45,779 nt of DNA from an uncultured Planctomyces sp. (lineage in GTDB: Bacteria; Planctomycetota; Planctomycetia; Planctomycetales; Planctomycetaceae). The notes below the pieces were generated by a model, which saw only the letters and a program-made list of their open reading frames with translations, did no database searches and was not told where the DNA came from. This document shows, piece after piece, positions 35,146-42,260 of the stretch (position 1 is its first letter; each line of letters begins with the position of its first letter). The stretch covers positions 1 to 45,779 of the forward strand of contig CALGTK010000068.1 of the NCBI GenBank assembly GCA_937904325.1. Direction: 5' to 3'. The translations under genes were made by a program, and so were the position numbers.

Positions 35146-35718
35146 CTACCAGGGGGCGTCCATCATGTCGACGATGCGGCGGGCGGTTTGTTCGATGCTG
35201 TCCTGGGTGGCAGTGGCCAGGGAGTGGCCGACTTCGGGGGCGAAGTCGGACTGCGTGAACAGCGAAACCGTGTTAGCGTCCAACAGGACGTCCTGTTGAG
35301 AGATGATCCGGCCGTTGCGGAGGTCTTCCCATTTGACCCGGACGGTCATCCCGAGCTGCAGTTCTCGCGGATCGTCAAATCTGTTTTCGCCGAGCACGGT
35401 CTTACCGACGTTGACGATCGTTCCGGTCAGTCTAGTCTGAGCTTCCGAGCCGTGCACGATGCGCATGGCCGTTCGCTTCTGAATTTCCTTCTGCACGGCT
35501 TCGGTCAGCGGGTACTCAAGCTGCCGACGGAAGGTTTCATTGCGGAAGATCGGAACGGCGATCGTTGTCAGCTGCGCATCGTGGGCGGGGCCGACCAGAT
35601 ATCCGCAACCGGAAGTTGCCAGGCAGATCAGCCCGATCACGGATGGGAGAGCGAAGCGTCTCGGAGGAGAGAGCCGGCGTGCCGGAGTCGTTCTTTGTTG
35701 AAAAAGAATTTCCGGCAT
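35146..35718 (-). CDS. lptE: LptE-like LPS-assembly lipoprotein
   Basis: 190 residues. A lipoprotein signal ends in lipobox T-S-G-C38 followed by GYLVGPAHDAQLTTIAVPIF and NETFRRQLEYPLTEAVQKEIQKRT, a pattern of planctomycete LptE/RlpB-type proteins. The rest shows the expected beta-sheet/helix alternation, for example TRLTGTIVNVGKTVLGENR and LQLGMTVRVKWEDLRNG. LptE plugs the LptD channel that inserts lipopolysaccharide in the outer membrane. AAAGGAG lies 11 bases before the ATG. It is 52 bases downstream of a BamD-like lipoprotein gene, so two outer-membrane biogenesis lipoproteins appear to share one operon. Confidence 0.78.
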   Translation of the reverse strand: MPEILFQQRTTPARRLSPPRRFALPSVIGLICLATSGCGYLVGPAHDAQLTTIAVPIFRNETFRRQLEYPLTEAVQKEIQKRTAMRIVHGSEAQTRLTGTIVNVGKTVLGENRFDDPRELQLGMTVRVKWEDLRNGRIISQQDVLLDANTVSLFTQSDFAPEVGHSLATATQDSIEQTARRIVDMMDAPW

Positions 35719-35770
35719 CGACAGTTTGCTCCTTTGTCAGTCGATGCTCGTTGCATCAACGCTTTCGTGA

Positions 35771-37264
35771 TTACAGTCGTACTCGGCCAACGCCAGCCGG
35801 AGGAGAGGTCGACTCGTCGTCGAAGATTGGTTGGCGATTGGGGAATACCTGGTTGCCCTGCTGGTCCGAGCGTCTGTCTTTGATTTCCGGAACTTGCTGG
35901 AACGGTTTAGCGGCCTGAGGCTGTGCTTCATCCAAAGGACGAAGCGGGAATGACGAAGGTACCGATTGAGCGTCACCACTGACGGTTACTCCGAGTTCGG
36001 CGAGCTTGGCCCGAGCTCTTGGTGCGTAGGATGTGGTCGGGAACTTCTTCAGAATTTCCTTGCAGGAAATATAGACGGCTTTCGGCTTCCGTTTTTTTTC
36101 GTAGAACTCGGCGTTCGCCCATTCGGCTTTCGCTTTGGCTTCGTTGATGTATTTCAGTTCGGTCCGCACTCGATCTCCTTCAGGGAGATCGGGGAACAGT
36201 CGCAAAGCCTGCTCTTTGAGTTGTTCTGAGTCCAGTAGCAACTGATCATCGTAGGCGGCTCCCTGGTAAGACATCAGCTTAACGTGTGATCCGAGAATGA
36301 ATGCGTTCTGCAAGTGCGGACTCTTTGGGAATTGTTCACGAAGGATCGTGAAGAGACGATCTGCTTCGCGATACTTTTCGCTTCGCAAGTGGTACGTTGC
36401 GGCAAGCATTAGTGAGTCGTCAGCTAACGGGCCGGATGGATCGTTCAGCCAGATTGTCTTGAGGGCTTTCAGAGCGTGCCCACCTTTGTCGAATACAGGT
36501 TTGCTTCGATCTGTGAGGTTTGGCAGAGCGTTGAAGCGGCTCTCGGTCTGCTGCGAAGAGAGCGGAGCATCACCGGCTCCTTCTTCGGCGTTGACCTGGC
36601 GGATTTCGTCGGTGGTGGCAAAGCTTTCGACGCCGAGCCACTGTTTTGAAATTTCAAACAAGCGACCGGTCGACTCGTCCATGTATCGCGTCGACGGATA
36701 GTCCTTGACCAGCATTTGGTAATTGGATGCAGCGTCAGCCAGCGAATTCTGCTGAAACTGACTCTCGGCCAGGTAGAAGACAGCTTCTTCGCGGATTGGA
36801 TCGTATGTCGGACGGTCTTTGTCGCTGTTGCCGAAGATGGTGACCTTGGACCGGTCGCGTTTCTTCGCAATTTTCGAGAAGCCGCGAGCTGCGGCACCGT
36901 ACTGGCCTTCGTCAAACTGCTTTTGTACAACTTTCAGTGCCGCATGATCCTTCTGGTCTTTCGGGGAAATGTCGCGCGACGCGGTTCGCTTCATTGCTTC
37001 ACGCTGCAGTGGACCGATGACGTCATCGACGTTTCGTGGCGAGTCGTCGTCCTGGTCTCGCAGAGCGGTCGCATCGATTCCTGGGCTTCGTCCAGTGATA
37101 CTGGATATCCAGTTTGCAGGCGACGGTGGCGTCCACATCGTATGGCAGCCGGTCAGAAGCAGGGCGGGCAACGTGAACGCAATCACATTCTTGAAGCGAC
37201 GAATGTTTCTGTCGATTCTCGATTGAGACACGTGGCTTGATTGATGGAAGAAAATTGGGGTCAT
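35771..37264 (-). CDS. BamD-like TPR lipoprotein (outer membrane assembly)
   Basis: 497 residues, longer than the roughly 245 residues of the E. coli protein. A lipobox L-T-G-C40 closes the leader (FTLPALLLTGC). TPR-like helical pairs occur at about 110-220 (AALKVVQKQFDEGQYGAAARGF, EEAVFYLAESQFQQNSLADA, MLVKDYPSTRYMDESTGRLF) and again at about 285-430 (DDSLMLAATYHLRSEKYREA, TYCF-free YISCKEILKKFPTTSYAPRA-type helices), as in BamD/YfiO. The two TPR blocks are separated by a linker of about 60 residues. The C-terminus is Pro/Gln-rich. It lies between recO and the LptE-like gene on the same strand. BamD itself helps fold outer-membrane proteins; the added length is typical of planctomycete versions, in my recollection, so the exact role is inferred. 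Confidence 0.65.
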   Translation of the reverse strand: MTPIFFHQSSHVSQSRIDRNIRRFKNVIAFTLPALLLTGCHTMWTPPSPANWISSITGRSPGIDATALRDQDDDSPRNVDDVIGPLQREAMKRTASRDISPKDQKDHAALKVVQKQFDEGQYGAAARGFSKIAKKRDRSKVTIFGNSDKDRPTYDPIREEAVFYLAESQFQQNSLADAASNYQMLVKDYPSTRYMDESTGRLFEISKQWLGVESFATTDEIRQVNAEEGAGDAPLSSQQTESRFNALPNLTDRSKPVFDKGGHALKALKTIWLNDPSGPLADDSLMLAATYHLRSEKYREADRLFTILREQFPKSPHLQNAFILGSHVKLMSYQGAAYDDQLLLDSEQLKEQALRLFPDLPEGDRVRTELKYINEAKAKAEWANAEFYEKKRKPKAVYISCKEILKKFPTTSYAPRARAKLAELGVTVSGDAQSVPSSFPLRPLDEAQPQAAKPFQQVPEIKDRRSDQQGNQVFPNRQPIFDDESTSPPAGVGRVRL

Positions 37265-37353
37265 CCGTGAACCCGCTTATTGAATTGAGTGGAGAGATGG
37301 GAAGAGGGGATGTCGCGATGACTCGGAGTGTTGAGCCGAAGTGAAGGGGTGTC

Positions 37354-38100
37354 TCAAAACTTAAGGTATCTGAGACTGCTGGGGCGACGTCCGATGATGT
37401 TTGAAATCGTTGCCGTCATAGTAAATCGCATTTCGCGAAGCTGTATTGGTGATGCGGTGATGCGAGAGGTCAGGGAATCGGGACCGGCTGCAAGATTTTT
37501 GATCAGTGCGATGGTGCCAGCCTGAATTTGCTGGTCATTAAAGTCGGTGCTTGGGCATCGCGGGCAGAGCAGCCCACCCTGCGACACTCGAAAGGTTTGT
37601 GTTTCGTTGAAGTTGATCGAATCGCTGCAGTGAACACACTCGTCAAACGATGGCAACTGCCCAATTTCGTGAAGCGCGACCAGTTCGAACTTAAGAAGTG
37701 AAAGGTGGACATCTTTGCCTTGTGCAAACTGCTGCAAGGCCCACACCGCCGAATCGAAAAGAGTCTCGTGGGGGTCGTATTCTTCAGTCAATCCGGCGAG
37801 TAGTTCAGCGACGTAGCACCCCGCGTAGAAGCTATTCAAGTTGTCTGGAGACGGTCGGAATCGATCGGTCAGACTGGCTTCTGTGAGGATGTCCAACGCT
37901 GTGCTGGACTTGCGAAGAAACACTATTCGACACGTCGAAACAAGGTCAAGAGCAGAGTCGAATGGGCCTTTGAGACGCTTTCCGCCCTTGGCGATAGCGG
38001 ACGTTTTTCCGAATTCACGCGTGAAGAACGTGACAACTCGGCTGGTATTGCTGAAGTCAGCCAGTCGGATCACTATCGCGTCTGCTTTTTCGGATTCCAC
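37354..38100 (-). CDS. recO: DNA repair protein RecO
   Basis: 248 residues. The N-terminal OB-fold region reads ADAIVIRLADFSNTSRVVTFFTREFGKTSAIAKGG. A helical domain follows (SFYAGCYVAELLAGLTEEYDPHETLF), then the RecO zinc finger with C155-V-H-C158 and C179-P-R-C182. RecO works with RecF and RecR to load RecA on gapped DNA coated by SSB. The length and domain order are normal. The start is GTG, with GGAG 7 bases upstream. It is 89 bases upstream of the BamD-like gene on the same strand and may share its transcript. Confidence 0.93.
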   Translation of the reverse strand: MESEKADAIVIRLADFSNTSRVVTFFTREFGKTSAIAKGGKRLKGPFDSALDLVSTCRIVFLRKSSTALDILTEASLTDRFRPSPDNLNSFYAGCYVAELLAGLTEEYDPHETLFDSAVWALQQFAQGKDVHLSLLKFELVALHEIGQLPSFDECVHCSDSINFNETQTFRVSQGGLLCPRCPSTDFNDQQIQAGTIALIKNLAAGPDSLTSRITASPIQLREMRFTMTATISNIIGRRPSSLRYLKF

Positions 38101-38602
38101 GCGTCGACTCCGTTCGACCGTTGTGAGTGTACTGCCAGGTTATAGATGGATCGTAGCCAGGCACCGTCGCGACACAGAGGGTAACGGCTATCGCATTGGT
38201 CTCGTGAAGCTAGTTTGCGCATTTGATTGAGATCTGTTCGTTCAGGGTGGAATTGAACAGAATGGAATTGGAAATGTGTGGCGTGCTTGATCGTGTTCGT
38301 CAACTGCGACTTGAACGAACGCGGCGTAGCCTTATCGAGTCGCGAATATTTTGATTTGCGATTGAAGTTCAGCCATCATTGGTGGCGGAGATTTTCAACG
38401 GCAGAAACTGGTTAGACTTGTTTGCCAGTGCCCAATCATTCGATCGATATGCAGGTCACCCTGTTGATGGTAAAACTCAAACACAGAAAACGGCGATTCC
38501 AGAAGGCTTAAGAGCACCGGCAATGTACGTTTTGGCGTGGCGGCAGTTGGCACGCTGCGATAAGCCATCTGGTTGATCGTTCCCCGTTTGGGTGACGAGG
38601 CG
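38101..38602. other. Intergenic region, nothing firm
   Basis: This gap lies between recO and the HTH repeat protein. On the minus strand TATAAC (plus 38139-38144) could be the -10 of the recO promoter, but no matching -35 is visible. A 76-codon leftward open frame at 38073-38303 overlaps the recO start and has no SD or recognisable protein features. Confidence 0.4.
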
Positions 38603-40519
38603 CTACTTGAGGCCCATCATGTCGACCATCGGGCCAGCCACAGCACCGTACTCGCCAGCCTGCCAGACGTAGCGGACGAGATCGAAGGTGACTCCCGTGC
38701 AAACGAGCATCAGGATTGTCGTTACAAGTACGCAGGCGAAGACGCCCATGCCCCAGTCCTGTTCGACGGGGCCTCGCATCACGCCGCCAGCGGCTGCGGG
38801 GGCTACGAAGTCTGCGGCTCCGTCTTCAGAGGCGAATGACTCGTCGAAGTCGTCCTCGTCGGCCATGAATTCTTCGTCGCCGAAGTCGTCTTCAATTTCG
38901 TCGTCTTCTCCGAGTAGATCGTCGTCGTCTTCGAACTCTTCGTCAAAGGCTTCGGCCGCATCCAGGTCGAACGTTTCTTCGCTGTCCGTACTTTTCTTCT
39001 TGATCATTGTGGCGGCGCGATCCTCGGCCTCGTCGTCTTCGTCGTCGAAAAGTAGAACACTGGTGTCAGAACTGCTGTCGCCTTCGAGGGCTCCTAGTTC
39101 GAAGTCGCTTTCGTCGTCGTCATCGACTCCGTCGAAAGCGGACATTTGAACCATCGTGTCGGAATTGCTCTCGTTGCTCGCTTTTCCGAGATCCATTGGT
39201 GGGGCTGTTGCGGCGAGATCGCCTGCGTCGAGCGAGATTCCGCTGTCGGTTGGGGCGTCGAGCGAGATTCCACTGTCGGCACCCATGTCGAGCGACAAAC
39301 CGCTGTCTTCGTCGGCTGCTATAGAGATGTCGCTATCGGTTCCGACGTCGAGTGCGATTCCGCTGTCGTCTGCGACGTCGAGTGCGATTCCGCTGTCGTC
39401 TGCGATGTCGAGTGAGATGCCAGAGTCTTCCGCGACTTCGAGTGAGATGTCGCTGTCGCCACCAGTGTCGAGGGCGATTCCGCTTTCATCCGCACCAAGT
39501 ACGATGCCGGCATCAGTGCGGTCGACCAGAGCGACGTCGCTGTCGCTGCCGGGCTCGAGATTCGGTGATGGCGACAAGAGCCGCACGTCGCTGTCGGAGT
39601 TAGACGTTTGCAGCCGCACGTCGCTGTCGGAGTTAGACGTTTGCAGCCGCACGTCGCTGTCGGATTCTGTTTTGATAAGCCTCACGTCACTGTCGAGGCT
39701 GAGATCCTCGGCAGTGATACCTTCGGGCTCCGAAGGCAGTTTTACGTCGCTGTCTGATCCAGTACTTACCATCGCGACGTCGCTGTCTGAATTCGGGCCA
39801 AGGCCAAGGTCAGGAGCATCGCTGAGAATCATTGGTTGAGTCTGGTCGAGCAGGCGGACGTCGCTGTCTGAATCGGCTCCCGGAAGAACGACGGCGCTGT
39901 CTTCTTCGTGGTCAAGGTCAACAGACAGACGGACATCGCTGTCGGATCGGGCGAGGTCGAGTACGTCGTCATCGTCGTCTTCGAGAACAAGACCGTCTTC
40001 GCTGGAATCACTCAGCGAGACGGGAATCTCGACGCTGGCGCCTTCTGAGCTGTCGTCGTAGCTCAGTGCAATTTCGTCATCCGAGTCGCCAAGGGACAGA
40101 GGGATGTCGATGCTTGAATCGGACAAGACGTCGTCGCCCGAATCACCGAGTGGCGCGCTCATGAGTTTTGAATCAAGTACGAGTCGAACGCCGCTGTCGG
40201 ATGCTCCTTCCTCGAGATCATCGTCATCGCTGAAGACCTTGCTGTCTTCTTCCTGCTTACGGATGATCGTTGGCTGTTCCGAGATGGCACCGTCGTCGGC
40301 CAGGACGTTGCCGTCGTTAGCGTCCATCAGCGGGACTTCAGGGCTGGAATTCAACTGGACGGTGCGACCGTATTCGTCGACGTCTTCCTGGCGGAACTTC
40401 CAGTTTCCTCGGTCAGCAAACCCGCGGATGTTACCGTCGGAACGTGCCTGCTTGAGGCTCTCTTCCGAGATTCCAAGGATGTCAGCGGCTTCCTGAAGAC
40501 TGAGATACTTCTTTGCCAT
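38603..40519 (-). CDS. Excisionase-type HTH protein with long acidic repeats and C-terminal membrane segment
   Basis: 638 residues from the ATG at 40519. Residues 3-55 are an excisionase/MerR-like DNA-binding domain (YLSLQEAADILGISEESLKQ, then GNWKFRQEDVDEY). The rest, to about 585, is very acidic and repetitive: about ten copies of SDSDV[RAK][LM] between residues 107 and 331, then nine units of a 10-residue DSG[IL][AS]LD-type repeat at 344-433, then Asp/Glu-rich tracts. A single hydrophobic segment at about 591-615 (MGVFACVLVTTILMLVCTG) ends 23 residues before the C-terminus. The arrangement suggests a membrane-tethered DNA-binding protein. HTH proteins with such tails occur in other planctomycetes, as I recall, but no function is known to me. 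The frame is open to 40621; I use the ATG that directly precedes the HTH. Confidence 0.75.
   Translation of the reverse strand: MAKKYLSLQEAADILGISEESLKQARSDGNIRGFADRGNWKFRQEDVDEYGRTVQLNSSPEVPLMDANDGNVLADDGAISEQPTIIRKQEEDSKVFSDDDDLEEGASDSGVRLVLDSKLMSAPLGDSGDDVLSDSSIDIPLSLGDSDDEIALSYDDSSEGASVEIPVSLSDSSEDGLVLEDDDDDVLDLARSDSDVRLSVDLDHEEDSAVVLPGADSDSDVRLLDQTQPMILSDAPDLGLGPNSDSDVAMVSTGSDSDVKLPSEPEGITAEDLSLDSDVRLIKTESDSDVRLQTSNSDSDVRLQTSNSDSDVRLLSPSPNLEPGSDSDVALVDRTDAGIVLGADESGIALDTGGDSDISLEVAEDSGISLDIADDSGIALDVADDSGIALDVGTDSDISIAADEDSGLSLDMGADSGISLDAPTDSGISLDAGDLAATAPPMDLGKASNESNSDTMVQMSAFDGVDDDDESDFELGALEGDSSSDTSVLLFDDEDDEAEDRAATMIKKKSTDSEETFDLDAAEAFDEEFEDDDDLLGEDDEIEDDFGDEEFMADEDDFDESFASEDGAADFVAPAAAGGVMRGPVEQDWGMGVFACVLVTTILMLVCTGVTFDLVRYVWQAGEYGAVAGPMVDMMGLK
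39221..39490 (-). repeat. Coding tandem repeat, nine 30-bp units
   Basis: Residues 344-433 of the HTH protein are nine units of exactly ten codons, each with a D-S-[GD]-[IL]-[AS]-[LI] core. Adjacent copies are nearly identical at DNA level around 39345-39420, pointing to recent duplication. Confidence 0.85.
39579..39664 (-). repeat. Coding tandem repeat, 33-bp unit x 2.6
   Basis: Two perfect 33-bp copies (39579-39611 and 39612-39644) plus 20 bases of a third encode the repeated SDSDVRLQTSN undecapeptide. Confidence 0.9.
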
Positions 40520-41406
40520 GAGTCTCGACCAGTCAGTAATACAAAAAGAAACGGCGGTCAGTCTGTCGTGGTTGGCAGACTTCGAGTCACTTTGACGGCG
40601 TGCCAGCAATACGGCACGCATGTTCTGGAATTCATTCTAAAGACCACTCTGACGGACACAACACCCGACTCTGATATCCAAATTTAGAGATCGATGGTTA
40701 CGTATGTTTCAGCCTCAAGCGATTTCGTACGTGGCATCCTCATTAATGGTCTGTGCCTTACATTATCCGGTTCATCGGCTGTCGGCGCGGAACAATTGAG
40801 AATCCAGACAGCAATCAACCGGGGTCTGGTGGCGGAATTTCCGAGTTGTCAGGTTATTGCTTTTCGGAGGGAAGTAACGCTGATAGTTGACTTGCGGCCG
40901 ATTATCGGCGTGAACGGTTCAACCTGTCGCGTACTGTGAGATTCCGGTTGCCTTCACATATCGAAATTTGTGAGTGTCAGCCTTAAAGGGTTGATGGCAG
41001 TGGCGATTGAGTCACTTGACCGACTGCCTGTGTCGAGAGAAGCGTCGTGACTCGCGGAAACGTCAATTCTGATACAGGTCGTATTGCTGATTCGTCGATA
41101 ACGACTGCTGCGATCCCGTTCAGCGAAGGGATGGTCAGTGGCTTCGAAACGGCGAGTCCTCCTGAAGTAACCGGGTATAAGCCGAAGGGACGATTTTCAA
41201 GTTTCTGGGGCCAGGATGATTCCGCGATGCTTCAGCAGGCAGACCGCCAGACGAAATGGCGCACCTGCGGGAGAAATTTATTTTCTGGCGGAACACTGGT
41301 TTTTCGCAGCAACATTGTATGGGGTCACTTTTGATGTCGCAGATTAACGCCGCTGCCGGTCGAAGTCGCCGGTCGGCGTGAGTTCCTGATGACTGGAATT
41401 ATTGCG
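40520..41406. other. Intergenic region of about 0.9 kb, no firm gene
   Basis: Two plus-strand open frames, 40694-40939 (ATG) and 41047-41334 (GTG), encode 81 and 95 residues without recognisable domains, signal peptides or convincing SD sites. ACGCCG at 41347-41352 pairs with CGGCGT at 41374-41379 around an inner CCGG/CCGG, a possible hairpin after the SDR gene without a U-tract. The region should also hold the HTH-gene promoter, which I cannot place. Confidence 0.4.
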
Positions 41407-42228
41407 TCACGAAGGCCAGCACTGGGATCCGCCGTCGACTCGTAACACCTGTCCGGTCACGAATTGTCCCATTGGCCCGGCGAAGAATTCGACGACTCGC
41501 GCGACTTCGTCGACAAGAGCGATCCGTTCCAGTGTTCCTGACTCGGCCATTCGGCCATGGTCAACTTCTCTCGTGCCGAGAAATCGGCCCGTTCGTGTGT
41601 CGCCAGGAGCGAGGCTGTTTACCGTGACTTCGTAAGGTCTAAGTTGAAGAGCCAGACACCGCGTGTACTCGACAACGGCCGCCTTTGCTGTCGAGTAAAT
41701 TGCCGAGTTGGCATTTCCCCGGAAGGCGGCGATGGAGCTGATGTTGATGATTCGGCCGGTCTTTCGTTCCATCATGCTTCGAGAGACGTGCTGGTTGATG
41801 AAAACAGTGCTTAGCAGGTTTCGATCCATCACCGACCGTACGTCTTCTTCTTTGATCATGACGGCGTCGTTTGGGTCTGGTTTGCCCCCCCTGGCGGCTA
41901 TGTCGCCTCCGGCGTTGTGGACAAGGATTTCGATTGGCCCCAAAACGTCGGTGGCTTCCTGAACGATACGACCAACTTGTTCATTGTCGGTCAGGTCTCC
42001 GAGCACGCGGACAGTTTTCACTCCGTGTTGCTCGCCGATTTCTCGAGCGGTATCGGTGAGTGTGGTTCCTTCGCCGTACTCGGCCGGGCCGTTCTCACGC
42101 ATGCCATGTATGCCAACGTTGCACCCGAGGTTTGCGAGCGTTTCAGCAAACGCTCGTCCCAGCCCTCGTCCTGATCCAGTGACAATCGCCGTTTTTCCTG
42201 CCAGAAGTTTTCCTGATGAGTCGCTCAT
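41407..42228 (-). CDS. SDR-family oxidoreductase (FabG-like)
   Basis: 273 residues. A classical short-chain dehydrogenase: cofactor motif T17-G-S-G-R-G-L-G24, HNAGGD at 104-109, catalytic Ser164/165 in INISSIA, and Y178-S-T-A-K182. The C-terminal part continues with NSLAPGDTRTGRF and ends VLRVDGGSQCW. These enzymes reduce or oxidise alcohol/ketone pairs with NAD(P)H in the cytoplasm; FabG-like activity on acyl-ACP or action on a sugar or polyol are both possible. Two insertions relative to the shortest family members (around residues 42-60 and 108-125) are seen. It follows the VWA gene by 32 bases on the same strand, so co-transcription is likely, though no functional link is evident. Confidence 0.88.
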   Translation of the reverse strand: MSDSSGKLLAGKTAIVTGSGRGLGRAFAETLANLGCNVGIHGMRENGPAEYGEGTTLTDTAREIGEQHGVKTVRVLGDLTDNEQVGRIVQEATDVLGPIEILVHNAGGDIAARGGKPDPNDAVMIKEEDVRSVMDRNLLSTVFINQHVSRSMMERKTGRIINISSIAAFRGNANSAIYSTAKAAVVEYTRCLALQLRPYEVTVNSLAPGDTRTGRFLGTREVDHGRMAESGTLERIALVDEVARVVEFFAGPMGQFVTGQVLRVDGGSQCWPS

Positions 42229-42260
42229 AGGTGTTCGGATTTCCGTGTTTGCTGTGCGGT

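Noticed and set aside
39221-39664. Regular short repeats as a CRISPR array
   Set aside because: The repeats are directly adjacent multiples of three within one coding frame and have no unique spacers.
40694-41334. Two plus-strand frames (81 and 95 codons) in the gap before the HTH gene
   Set aside because: No SD of quality, no domain, no signal peptide and no compositional hint of coding.
41347-41379. Hairpin ACGCCG...CGGCGT as a terminator for the SDR gene
   Set aside because: No U-tract follows on either strand and the inner stem is short; kept only as a note.
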